64,000 nt of DNA from SZUA-265 sp965651905 (lineage in GTDB: Bacteria; Myxococcota_A; Polyangia; Polyangiales; Polyangiaceae). Positions 17,714 to 26,312 of this stretch are shown one piece after another (position 1 is the first letter of the stretch; each line of letters starts with the position of its first letter). The translations under genes were made by a program, and so were the position numbers. The DNA lies in the NCBI GenBank assembly GCA_965651905.1, contig CBFGUG010000002.1, positions 124,001 through 188,000 on the forward strand, in the 5' to 3' direction. A model generated the notes under the pieces. The model saw nothing but the letters and a program-made list of their open reading frames with translations. It was not told where the DNA came from and ran no database searches.

Positions 17714-18024
17714 CCTGCCCGGGGGCCTCGAAACCGTCCCGCAAAAGTCCGGTATCAGTCCTGACGCAGACGGAGCGAGTTGGCGCGTTCGCCTCGCCTG
17801 AAAGGTCAACCCATGTCGTTGTTCTCCCACCTCAGGAGGTGAACAGTCGACGCGACGCTACGGGACGTGCGTGAGCCCTCGAATGCCGTCGTCGATGGAG
17901 ACGACGACGCTGCGGCCGCGAAAATGAGGGCCCTGCCCCGCCGGCGAAACCGCCTCGGGCAAAGCCCCTCTCACGAACGAGACCAGCGCGACGCACCGCA
18001 CGCCGCACCTCGGTCAGCTGCACT

Positions 18025-20112
18025 TCAGATGAAGCTCTTGAGCTCTTTCGAGCGGCTCGGATGCTGCAATTTTCGCAGCGCCTTGGCCTCGATCTGACGG
18101 ATTCGCTCGCGAGTGACTTCGAAGTCTTGGCCAACTTCCTCGAGCGTGTGATCGCTCTTCTCGCCAATGCCGAAGCGCATGCGCAGCACCTTCTCCTCAC
18201 GAGGTGTCAGCGTCTTGAGCACCTTGCGCGTCTGCTCACGGAGATTGCCGCTCACCGCCGAGTCGACTGGCGACACGGCGTTCTTGTCTTCGATGAAGTC
18301 ACCGAGATGGCTGTCACCCTCTTCACCGATTGGCGTCTCGAGACTGAGCGGCTCCTTCGCGATCTTGAGGACTTTGCGCACCTGATCGAGCGGCAGTTCC
18401 ATCTTCTCAGCGATCTCTTCGGGCGTCGGCTCACGACCGAGTTCCTGCACCAAGTAACGGCTGGTGCGAACCAGCTTGTTCGTGGTCTCGATCATGTGCA
18501 CGGGGATACGAATCGTACGCGCTTGATCGGCAATCGCTCGCGTGATCGCCTGGCGAATCCACCAGGTGCCGTAGGTGCTGAACTTGTAGCCACGGCGGTA
18601 CTCGAACTTGTCGACCGCCTTCATCAACCCGATGTTCCCCTCTTGAATCAGGTCGAGGAACTGCAAGCCGCGATTGGTGTACTTCTTGGCGATTGAAACG
18701 ACCAAGCGCAGATTGGCTTCGACCAGCTCGGCCTTCGCCCGCTCTGCCTTACGCTCACCACGGCGGATGGCGTCGAAGGTGGAGCGAACCTGTTGCACGT
18801 TCACTTGGTGCTCCTCGACGTAGTCCTTGTTGTCGAGCTGCTCGTAGATTCGCTTGAGCTTCTTGACCATACGCTCGACGATCTTCTTGCTCAGACGCAT
18901 CTCTTGCATCGTCTTGACGAGCTCTGCCTTCAGCGCAACGCCCTCTTTCGTGAGTTGCTCGAGCTGAGCGCCACTGGCCTCGGCGCGCTCCTTCTCGACC
19001 GCGGTGCGCTTCTTGTCGATGCGCTTTACCTTGTCGATCAAACGCATCAGGCCGCGATCGGCTTCCTCCTCGTCGAACTCTTGCTCGTCGTCTTCACCAT
19101 CGCGAATCACGTCCTTGATTCGGATCTTGTGAACGCGCAACTTCTCCCCGACCAAGGTGATCTCCTGCACCGCGATGGGACTGTCCAGGATCGCGTCGAG
19201 CACAGCCAGCTCGCCGTCCTCGATGCGTTTGGCGATCTCCACCTCGCGCTCGCGCGTGAGTAGCGCGACGCTCCCCATCTTGCGCAGATACATGCGAACG
19301 GGATCATTGCTCCGACCGTACGCTGGATCGGCAGCAGGTTCCCGCTGACTACGAGTCGAGGCAGGAACCGCGGATACGGGCCCGTCATCAGACTCGGACG
19401 GAGGAGGGGTGCTCGCTCGCGACGAACCTGCTGGCGCACCTCCGCTCGTGATCTCGATGTCCTCGTTGTCGAGGGCGCTGAGAACGTCGTCCATCTGTTT
19501 GGCGCTGACGTCTTCGTCCATCGCGTCGTTGATTTCGTCGTAGGTCAGAAAGCCTTTGCTCTTACCCTTGGAAATCAACTTGGCCACTACTGCGCCTTCA
19601 CGACTGAGGCCGTTGGCACGTCCTTCGCTGCTCGGCCCACTCGACTCAGCCTCACTCGATGGCTCGTCAGACGAGTCGAGCGCACTCGAATCGAGCGCTT
19701 CATCCACGTCGACTTGCTCCGCCGACTCGAGCTGCTCGTCGTCCTTGGCGCGCTTCGACTTGGCTTTGGGAGCAGGTTTCTTGGAAGACGCGTCTTTGCC
19801 CGCCGTCGCCTTGGCAGCTTTCGGGGGCTTGGTCGCCGCGGCCTTCGATGGCTTGGCTGTCGCGCTGGCAGTTTTTCCTGCCTTCGCCGCTGACTTTCCT
19901 GCCTTCGTTGCCGCTTTCGTCTGCTTTGGCGCGGTTGTGCCTTCGCTGCTCTTGCCCGTTGCAGCTTTGGAGCTGCTGGTCGCTTTCGACGCCGCAGTCT
20001 TGCTCGAGGCCTTCGCTGCTTTGCTCTTACTCTTTGACGAGCTCTTCGACGGAGCTGATGCCTTGGGGCTGGAGCTTGACTTCGTTGCGCGGTCCGACTT
20101 TTTGGTTCCCAC
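18025..20112 (-). CDS. rpoD: Primary sigma factor RpoD with a long basic N-terminal tail
   Basis: 695 residues from the GTG at 20112, which has AGAGAGG upstream; a start at 20151 is the alternative. Residues about 4-123 are almost entirely Lys, Ala, Ser and Thr; 124-165 are acidic and Ser-rich. A region-1.1-like segment follows (VVAKLISKGKSKGFLTYDEI), then region 1.2 (DPVRMYLRKMGSVALLTRE), a non-conserved insert, region 2 (LVVSIAKKYTNRGLQFLDLI; KFSTYGTWWIRQAITRAIA), region 3 and the region 4 helix-turn-helix (LEEVGQDFEVTRERIRQIEA). It directs RNA polymerase to housekeeping promoters. The tail is longer than in E. coli sigma-70 (613 residues in total). dnaG, often adjacent in other proteobacteria, is absent here. 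Confidence 0.96.
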   Translation of the reverse strand: MGTKKSDRATKSSSSPKASAPSKSSSKSKSKAAKASSKTAASKATSSSKAATGKSSEGTTAPKQTKAATKAGKSAAKAGKTASATAKPSKAAATKPPKAAKATAGKDASSKKPAPKAKSKRAKDDEQLESAEQVDVDEALDSSALDSSDEPSSEAESSGPSSEGRANGLSREGAVVAKLISKGKSKGFLTYDEINDAMDEDVSAKQMDDVLSALDNEDIEITSGGAPAGSSRASTPPPSESDDGPVSAVPASTRSQREPAADPAYGRSNDPVRMYLRKMGSVALLTREREVEIAKRIEDGELAVLDAILDSPIAVQEITLVGEKLRVHKIRIKDVIRDGEDDEQEFDEEEADRGLMRLIDKVKRIDKKRTAVEKERAEASGAQLEQLTKEGVALKAELVKTMQEMRLSKKIVERMVKKLKRIYEQLDNKDYVEEHQVNVQQVRSTFDAIRRGERKAERAKAELVEANLRLVVSIAKKYTNRGLQFLDLIQEGNIGLMKAVDKFEYRRGYKFSTYGTWWIRQAITRAIADQARTIRIPVHMIETTNKLVRTSRYLVQELGREPTPEEIAEKMELPLDQVRKVLKIAKEPLSLETPIGEEGDSHLGDFIEDKNAVSPVDSAVSGNLREQTRKVLKTLTPREEKVLRMRFGIGEKSDHTLEEVGQDFEVTRERIRQIEAKALRKLQHPSRSKELKSFI

Positions 20113-20604
20113 GAGTATCCTCTCTGGTGTTCTCACGGCATCCCGCCCCAATGGTCGGGGCGATTTAGACGTCTTTGCGATCAGCTAATTGCCTTGGAAG
20201 TCGTTGCTGAATGATGTTCTCGGCTGAGCCTCGCGAGCGCGGGCTCGATCCAGGGCGATGCCGAAAGCTGGAGGGAGGCGCGTAGTAGCACCTCCCGTGG
20301 CTTCAAGTGCCCAAGCATGGACGGAAGGACGGGGTCGCTTAGCAGGCAGCAGTGCAGTTTTGAAGAGACGAGTTCCAAGTTTCCGCAGTCGCCTGTAGCG
20401 CTTGCCTGATCGAGGCTTGTAGGGCTCCGTCCGGGGACCCCACGCCCTCACGGACTGTCCGTGGGTGGAGTGGAATGGGCCGCCAGCTGGGTGCCGAGCG
20501 ATTTTGGGTGCCTAACGGTGGTCGCTCCCCCCATGTGGTGCAAGCCGCAAACGGGCTAAACCGCCTCGACCCTCGGGTTTTTGTGCGTGGACACAGCAGG
20601 CCGG
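20113..20604. other. 492-base intergenic region upstream of rpoD, rich in inverted repeats
   Basis: No coding region is supported. It must contain the rpoD promoter. It holds several hairpins: GAGCC/GGCTC (20226-20246), GGGAGG/CCTCCC (20273-20296) and a nested pair centred near 20456 (CACGGAC-T-GTCCGTG inside ACCCCAC/GTGGAGT). The outer arm of the nested pair pairs fully, with one G-U, only if read as minus-strand RNA. By eye I could not match it to 6S, RNase P, SRP or tmRNA. Confidence 0.45.
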
Positions 20605-22080
20605 CTAGACGGCATAATCGTAATACTCAACACCTAGGTCCTGGAACGCCGGTTCGTACTGGGTGCCGACTCGGGCGATTCGAAACTCCTCGGTAGGCTC
20701 GTAGTCGAGCCGTGCTTCGCGGCCATCATGGATGGCTTCATATTGAGCCTGATTCAGATCGATGGCGTTCCCCAACGCCTTCATGAACCCGATCTGGCTC
20801 GCGGCCTGCCTCCAACCGTCGACCGCGCGGAACGGGATGGCCTCGGCGGCGTCGCCACTGCCGTAGCCGACCGCTACCATCGGTTCGCCAGCGAGCTCTA
20901 CGTCTTCGTGTAGCGCCTGTTCGAACCCAGCTGCGATCCAGGCGGGCAGTGCCGCGGAGTACAGATTGCCCAGGTCCTTCACCCACTCCGACCCCAATCG
21001 CATCTTCTCGTCGAGAAGCGTCACGAATCGCGTCTGCTTTCTGAGCACGCTAGCGACGGCACTCGTTGCCGAGTACGGGTTTTCTGGCATGTCACCGCGC
21101 AGAATGGGTGCGTAGAGATCGGGAATCGACTCCGTCTCGGAGATGACGTCCTCGAAGGCCACCCCAGCCTGCTCGCACAGCGCCCTGAGCTCCGCGTGAT
21201 GATTGTCACCCCGAGCCAGGCCGCGCGCGTACAGGAAGCTCATGGCTTGAACTGGCATCAGGTGGTACGGGCGGTGGAAGAACAACGCTCGCACGCGGTC
21301 GTAATACTGGCCAGCGGATACGCCGAGATTATCGAGCATTCCCTCGACGGCGTGCACAGTCTCGTCGAGATACGAGAAGGTAGAGTACTTGCCGCTGAAA
21401 ACGGGGAAATCACTGAGACGAGCCGTGTTGGGAGCGTAACTCTCTTCGAAGTGCCGAGCGAATGGCTTGCGAAAGTCTGGCCCGCGGTAATCTGAGGCAC
21501 TGGCTGCGTTGACTAGATCCACCTCGAACAGCTTGGGTGTCGACTCCACGAGCATCGCCACCGCGCCTGCACCCTGAGTCTGTTCCCCAGTACTGCCACG
21601 CTCGTACTCGGCGACGTCCGAACTGACGACAATCGCCAAACGACCCCGCGCGTCACATTGTGCGTAACGCAGCGCACTCTTGAGTGCGTAAACCCCGCCC
21701 AAACACGCGTGCTTGAACTCGGGAACTTCCAAACGCCGAGAGAGTGCGGGCTTGCCCAACTTACGCAGCGCGAGATCGAGCATGCCTCGGACGATCACCG
21801 CACCCGCGGCGTTGTCGGTGGACGACTCGGTGCCCAGCCCGAGAAACCCGACTTGCTGAGGATCGACGTCGTTGTCGAGGATCAGCCTCAACGCTGCGTT
21901 GGCAGCCATGGTGTAGACGTTCTCGTGACGGTTGCAGACGCGGAAGCTGCGACCGACGACGTTTTGGATCTTGTCCCACGAGTTGTCCGTCCAAGCGCAC
22001 CAGCTCTCTAGCGAGACCCTCAAACGAGGCACGTAGACACTGACGGCACTGACTCCTGCATGGGCACGGGTATTTGACAT
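20605..22080 (-). CDS. mvaS: Hydroxymethylglutaryl-CoA synthase
   Basis: 491 residues. A thiolase-fold condensing enzyme with the HMG-CoA synthase residues in place: Glu in GLGTESSTDNAAG, nucleophilic Cys in EFKHACLGGVYAL, His in FFHRPYHLMPVQ, plus SGKYSTFSYLDE. It condenses acetyl-CoA and acetoacetyl-CoA to HMG-CoA, the committed intermediate of the mevalonate isoprenoid route. The C-terminal half is longer than in Firmicute enzymes (about 390 residues), closer to the eukaryote/myxobacterial size class. It stands alone; no other mevalonate genes are in view, and a 3-hydroxyacyl or polyketide beta-branching role is a less likely alternative. Confidence 0.85.
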   Translation of the reverse strand: MSNTRAHAGVSAVSVYVPRLRVSLESWCAWTDNSWDKIQNVVGRSFRVCNRHENVYTMAANAALRLILDNDVDPQQVGFLGLGTESSTDNAAGAVIVRGMLDLALRKLGKPALSRRLEVPEFKHACLGGVYALKSALRYAQCDARGRLAIVVSSDVAEYERGSTGEQTQGAGAVAMLVESTPKLFEVDLVNAASASDYRGPDFRKPFARHFEESYAPNTARLSDFPVFSGKYSTFSYLDETVHAVEGMLDNLGVSAGQYYDRVRALFFHRPYHLMPVQAMSFLYARGLARGDNHHAELRALCEQAGVAFEDVISETESIPDLYAPILRGDMPENPYSATSAVASVLRKQTRFVTLLDEKMRLGSEWVKDLGNLYSAALPAWIAAGFEQALHEDVELAGEPMVAVGYGSGDAAEAIPFRAVDGWRQAASQIGFMKALGNAIDLNQAQYEAIHDGREARLDYEPTEEFRIARVGTQYEPAFQDLGVEYYDYAV

Positions 22081-22396
22081 GCGCTTCCTTCCTGGTTCTG
22101 GAATCGCGGCAGCTTAGTCAGCGGGCGCGAGGAGCAAAGATGCGGAGTATGGAGTAACCGTGGAAAAGCAGGAATGGCGCAACTCGTCGCGGACCACCCT
22201 GGGTGGCCGTGAGACCCAGCCCCAGGTGCAGGTGGTGAAAGGCCGCACTTCTCCCAGAAAAACCACCGAGTTAGGGGCACCGAGCCGCCTCGTTTCCCGC
22301 CCGAACGGACGCCAGCCATGAAATAATGCTCAAGCGGGGCCAACTTCGGCCGTTAACTCATTGTGCAACCCAGCCGATCACTGAAAGCTTCCGTAG
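22081..22396. other. Divergent intergenic region between mvaS and the 22397 ORF
   Basis: 316 bases without a credible gene. It holds the mvaS promoter. The only symmetric element I noticed is CCACCC-T-GGGTGG near 22195-22207. ORFs here lack ribosome sites and have random-looking translations. Confidence 0.35.
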
Positions 22397-22657
22397 ATGA
22401 AGTCTCTCGTCTTCAACCTGCTACATCATGACGCGACTCGAGCCGGCTGCGCTGCAGAGGCCTGGGAGATCGTCGCCGAGTTCGCGGCTACAGAAGCGTT
22501 GCTCGAGCAAGCGGGAGGCGCCGCGCCCAGCGCAAGTGACGTCGCGCTACCGCCCGTTGTAGTGCTCGCAGCGGAAGCCCTGTTGCAGTGCCTCGGCGGT
22601 GAGGATGCGTCCGCTCAAGAGCCGCAGCCGCCCAGCATCGCGCCCACCGACAACTGA
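22397..22657 (+). CDS. Small hypothetical protein
   Basis: 86 residues; a largely helical, Ala/Glu-rich sequence (AAEAWEIVAEFAATEALLEQ) with a disordered Pro-rich tail. No ribosome site is obvious before the ATG, and no family is recognised. The composition is more protein-like than the other reading frames here, which is the main support. It could be a non-coding ORF. Confidence 0.4.
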   Translation: MKSLVFNLLHHDATRAGCAAEAWEIVAEFAATEALLEQAGGAAPSASDVALPPVVVLAAEALLQCLGGEDASAQEPQPPSIAPTDN

Positions 22658-22874
22658 CGATCCACACCTGGCCCAGCTGGCCGACGTACCGTTTGGGGGA
22701 CCCGGCCCCGGTCTCGCCCCGAGCTGCTCTCGCACGATATCACACGTGGCCGCGACGCACCGCGACAGCGCGCTCGTGACCAGGGTGATCCACTCGCGCG
22801 GCCCGGGATTTCGTCACGATCGCCGCACCGCGCGAGGTGTGTTCGAAGGTTTGACGCGAGAATGTCGATGTTTT

Positions 22875-22896
22875 CCGATTATCCACGCATAATCGG
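22875..22896. promoter_or_regulatory. Perfect inverted repeat upstream of the 873-residue orphan
   Basis: CCGATTAT - 6 bases - ATAATCGG, ending 61 bases before the ATG at 22958 and 5 bases before a tiny leader ORF. It is AT-rich relative to the region. It could be an operator or the stem of a leader hairpin. Confidence 0.45.
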
Positions 22897-22901
22897 TAAC
22901 C

Positions 22902-22961
22902 ATGCAGATCACGTACGACCGCAACGCGGCTGATCCGGGTTCTCGCCAGGGGTCGCGATGA
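22902..22961 (+). CDS. Possible 19-residue leader peptide
   Basis: An ATG at 22902 opens a 19-codon frame (MQITYDRNAADPGSRQGSR) whose TGA overlaps the ATG of the 873-residue gene (ATGA). No clear ribosome site precedes it. The 4-base overlap, as used between real genes in this genome, is the only evidence for translation. Confidence 0.25.
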   Translation: MQITYDRNAADPGSRQGSR

Positions 22962-25579
22962 CCTGGCTGCGCGAGCTCATGGAGAACGCTGAGCCGCGAA
23001 TCCTGAGTTTCGGCGCTCTCGCCCGAAGCTGCCTGGCCCACGACGACTGGCCTCAGTACAGCCTCCCCAAACCCACGTCGCTGGCGGCACTCTTCAGTAA
23101 GTTCGACCGAGGGATGGAGCTCGAGTGGCTTCACGACCGCCCCGACGTTCAACACGTGCTGGCGGCCGTGCTCGGGTGCCCGCTGGGTGCGCTGCTGCGT
23201 CCGCTGAGCACACGACTCGAGCTGGAAGACACGTCGTTAGGACGTCATCGATTCGAGGACGCTGCGGCCGCCCGCCCCCTCATCCACGAAGACGAACCCC
23301 TGCCCCCGGGCTTTCCCAGCGAGTTGATGCAGCCACACGAATGGTCGCGGCTGCTTTGGAGGCCCGCAACCCGCCACGAGTTCGAGGTCGTTCGTGATTG
23401 GCTGCAGGTGCGCAGGCTCGCCCAGACCCAAGGCAATGGATCGAAGCTGCGGCCCAATGCGCTGGGGTTGACGACGACCCCACTAGCTCTCCCCCAGTTT
23501 TGCTTCGTCGAGTCGTCCACCGAACTTCGCACGCGGCCCGTCTCGGGCCCCGTGTGTGCGGTGGTGATGGACGACGCCGAACCTCCGCCCGGGTTCGAGT
23601 TGTTGCCGAGTGCATTTCCACAGCAGATCCCCGCACTGGTGACGTGGTTCAAAGCCCGGCAACCCAGCGATGGCCTGCTATCTGGCGTCGACGCAATCAG
23701 TTGGCTCGAACGCGGCTGGGCACGAGGCATCGTCGACGGGTTCGACGCCGCGATTGGGCTACTTGCCGCGCTCGACGAAGCGCCCACCTCGCCGTCGACC
23801 AGCTGGGGAGAGCTGGCCGAGCACTTCGTCCAGCTGCGTATCAGCACGGCGAGTATCGCAAACCGCAGCGAAGCCACCTGGCTCGCGGACAACACTCTGT
23901 CGCTGCTAGTGAACCTGGTTGGAGAAACGCTGGAACGGGACTCGCGACCATGGGACGCACCACGTGACCTGGAGTCATGGCTCGAATTGGTTCCTCACCA
24001 GTTTCATGGTGTCGTAACGTCCCATTGGGCGCGGGCGCTGTTCGACAAGGTCGGCGTCCGCGTCGACGCCGTTCAGTTGGAGCGCGCCCTCGAGCGTGTC
24101 CCGCCAGCCGCATTCGCATTGATTCGGGGGCTCGAAGCGGCGGGGTTGCTACGAGGCTCCCAAGCGCTTCGGCTCGGTCCGCGGTGGCTGGGCCTCTGGG
24201 CACACCAGGCAGCGCTCGAGGCACTCATCACCTCAGCTCCCGAGCGTTGGGGGGAGGCGCTGCTTCATCAGCACGCAGCCGTCGCCGTGCGCCGAAGACT
24301 CGAGACCGAGCTCTCGAGCCACAACAGTCGTCTATTGGACTCCTTGTTGGACGGGGAAGACGACGAGAGCGCCGCGACGACAGTCGCCGTGGAAACGGCA
24401 TTCGAACTGGTCGGGCTGTCGATCTGCGCTGGCGAAGAGTTCGATCGGGAGCAGTTGGAAGCACTCTGGCAAAAGCAAGCCGAGCTCGTCGTCGTGTTCG
24501 AAGACGGGACCAGTGCGCCGCGCGTACTCTCCGCCGCGAACGACCTGAACGGTCGCGGCAACTGGCTCATCGCCTGCTGGGCCATCAGCGAACAACTGGA
24601 AGTCCGCCGAGGGCGAGGAGATTGCGCGCCGTGGAATAACCCCAAGGATATCCCCCTCGTGAGCCTGGATGCCGCCATGGAAGCGCTCACCAAGAGCAAC
24701 GACGTCGAGTTCGTCGCGAACGCGAACGCCATGTTGACACGCCTGTTCTCCTCCCACGCCTCGGCGATGACGAGTGCGAACGCAGCTGCGTCGCGTGAAC
24801 AGCGCCTCGAGGCGACTGACGAGCAACGGTTGCACCCGTTGCTCGCGGTTCCCATCATGCTGCTCGAGCCCAGTTGGAGGTGTTTTGCCGCGCTGAATTC
24901 GCACGCGGTCCGCACGCTCACCCAGCTTCGGGGCCATTCCGATCAGTGGGTGGATTCCGTGTGGAGGTTGTGGCTCTCTGCAGGGTGTCCTGGTGGCCCG
25001 AGCCCTCTTCATCCACACTTCGAGCAAGGGCGAACCTTCTGGGAGCGAATGCCAGAGGCCGCGCTGGATGCGTTGCTTCAGAACGACCATGAGTTCCTGG
25101 CAAGCTTGCCCTACGAGCTATTGTCGCAGCGAATGCTCGGCAAGTTGGTCGCCTACGGCGGCTTTGGACCACACCCACATCGATGGCCGCCTGCTGCGAT
25201 GGCATACGTCCCTGGCGAACAGGCCCATCATCTCGCTCGACGCCTCGTCGCACAACCAGCCTGCGTCCGTGCCATGTGGCTGCACCACGAACAGCAGCTC
25301 CTTTCGCTCATCAGCACTGTGGCGAGCGATGACGAGTTCGCAACCGTGACGCATGTCTTGGACAACGCTAACCCTCAGACGCCAGATAGTCTGATCTCCC
25401 TGATCAGAAAGCGGCTCGATCAGCGCGGCGTCGCCGACCCGCTTCCCAGGCGCGCGCGACGCTGGCTGCAATCCCTCGCTGGCCAGCCTGGAGCCCATCG
25501 ACTAGAAGCGCACGAACTTCTCACCGAAATCGAGTCGCGGCTGCACCGCGCTAGTTTTCACGAGAATTCCAGCGCCTGA
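22958..25579 (+). CDS. Large protein of unknown function
   Basis: 873 residues, no signal peptide and no transmembrane segment visible; predicted soluble and mostly helical, Trp-rich. The N-terminus (LMENAEPRILSFGALARSC) and FSKFDRGMELEWLHDRPDV look structured. Near residues 125-152, RLLWRPATRHEFEVVRDWL sits where a P-loop would be expected in a large NTPase, but no Walker A GxxxxGK[ST] is present; this is a weak impression. No catalytic motif was recognised. It is preceded by an inverted repeat and a possible leader ORF, and followed 104 bases later by a membrane protein on the same strand. Confidence 0.8.
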   Translation: MTWLRELMENAEPRILSFGALARSCLAHDDWPQYSLPKPTSLAALFSKFDRGMELEWLHDRPDVQHVLAAVLGCPLGALLRPLSTRLELEDTSLGRHRFEDAAAARPLIHEDEPLPPGFPSELMQPHEWSRLLWRPATRHEFEVVRDWLQVRRLAQTQGNGSKLRPNALGLTTTPLALPQFCFVESSTELRTRPVSGPVCAVVMDDAEPPPGFELLPSAFPQQIPALVTWFKARQPSDGLLSGVDAISWLERGWARGIVDGFDAAIGLLAALDEAPTSPSTSWGELAEHFVQLRISTASIANRSEATWLADNTLSLLVNLVGETLERDSRPWDAPRDLESWLELVPHQFHGVVTSHWARALFDKVGVRVDAVQLERALERVPPAAFALIRGLEAAGLLRGSQALRLGPRWLGLWAHQAALEALITSAPERWGEALLHQHAAVAVRRRLETELSSHNSRLLDSLLDGEDDESAATTVAVETAFELVGLSICAGEEFDREQLEALWQKQAELVVVFEDGTSAPRVLSAANDLNGRGNWLIACWAISEQLEVRRGRGDCAPWNNPKDIPLVSLDAAMEALTKSNDVEFVANANAMLTRLFSSHASAMTSANAAASREQRLEATDEQRLHPLLAVPIMLLEPSWRCFAALNSHAVRTLTQLRGHSDQWVDSVWRLWLSAGCPGGPSPLHPHFEQGRTFWERMPEAALDALLQNDHEFLASLPYELLSQRMLGKLVAYGGFGPHPHRWPPAAMAYVPGEQAHHLARRLVAQPACVRAMWLHHEQQLLSLISTVASDDEFATVTHVLDNANPQTPDSLISLIRKRLDQRGVADPLPRRARRWLQSLAGQPGAHRLEAHELLTEIESRLHRASFHENSSA

Positions 25580-25683
25580 CTCGACTCTGGACACGCGGCG
25601 CGCGCACCGCGAGCCTGAGTTTGCAGCGTGCAACGAAAGTCGAACCACATAGGCTCCATCAAAACGAGCATTGTCCACGTCGC

Positions 25684-26289
25684 ATGGCTCTGTCATTCTG
25701 CGCGCCGACCATGGCTGGCAAGCTCACGACCCGAGGCCTACTCGTAGCATCCTGGGGTGTTGTCGGCGTCCTCGCGCTGTTGGGGCAGGCGATTTTCCGA
25801 CTGGGCGAACGCGCTCTACAGGTCAGCGCACACGATCTCACGACCGTTCAGGCCGCTGCACTGGCAATGTGGGTGTCGTTTTCACTCTATGGCGAGGGTT
25901 ATCGTGCGTTCCAGCTCCGATTTTCTCCTCGCGTCGTGGCGAGGGCACTCGTCGCGGGTAGAAGTGCAAACCTGCTCCACGCTTTACTCGCCCCCGCCTT
26001 CTGTATGTCGCTTTTCCACGCGACCCGTCGCGGTTTGATCGTCGCCTGGGGCACGGTAGTAATGGTGGTCTGTCTGGTGATGATCGTCAGCCGCCTACCG
26101 CAACCTTGGCGCGGGATCATCGACGCGGGTGTCGTTCTGGCACTGCTTTGGGGCGCGCTGGCGATCGTCGCGTTCTTCATCAAAGCGCTGGCCTCTGGAG
26201 AGCCCCCCAAAGTCGACACAGCCCTGCCCTCGTCCACCACCAGGACTCCAGACACGCAATCCGTCGCGGCGGCGCACCCCTCGGAGTGA
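25684..26289 (+). CDS. Integral membrane protein of unknown function
   Basis: About 201 residues from the ATG at 25684; 25711 (ATG) and 25621 (TTG) are alternatives, none with a clear ribosome site. Four hydrophobic segments are visible (LLVASWGVVGVLALLGQAIF; VQAAALAMWVSFSLYG; a short one near LLHALLAPAFCMSLF; then WGTVVMVVCLVMIV and VVLALLWGALAIVAFF), with a polar Thr/Ser-rich C-terminal tail. No family recognised. It may be cotranscribed with the upstream 873-residue gene. Its end is convergent with lpd 23 bases away. Confidence 0.65.
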   Translation: MALSFCAPTMAGKLTTRGLLVASWGVVGVLALLGQAIFRLGERALQVSAHDLTTVQAAALAMWVSFSLYGEGYRAFQLRFSPRVVARALVAGRSANLLHALLAPAFCMSLFHATRRGLIVAWGTVVMVVCLVMIVSRLPQPWRGIIDAGVVLALLWGALAIVAFFIKALASGEPPKVDTALPSSTTRTPDTQSVAAAHPSE

Positions 26290-26312
26290 ACACCGACCCA
26301 CACTCGACGCGT

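Larger units (their letters stand above)
17395..18024. other. 630-base intergenic region between rpoD and the nitrite reductase gene
   Basis: No ORF here has a ribosome site and composition I trust. It carries the upstream region of the minus-strand nitrite reductase gene, including a 12-base palindrome TCAAGCACTTGA (17494-17505) that could be an operator. It also has a plus-strand terminator-like hairpin at 17688-17713 and a palindrome CACCTCAGGAGGTG (17828-17841). The first 300 bases are less GC-rich than their surroundings. Confidence 0.45.

Noticed and set aside
17510..17830. 106-codon minus-strand ORF between rpoD and the nitrite reductase gene
   Set aside because: No coherent domain, basic and low-complexity translation, no good ribosome site, and it overlaps the plus-strand terminator hairpin.
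20181..20451. Two minus-strand ORFs of 65 and 88 codons upstream of rpoD
   Set aside because: Overlapping frames in a hairpin-rich region, no ribosome site, no protein-like pattern.
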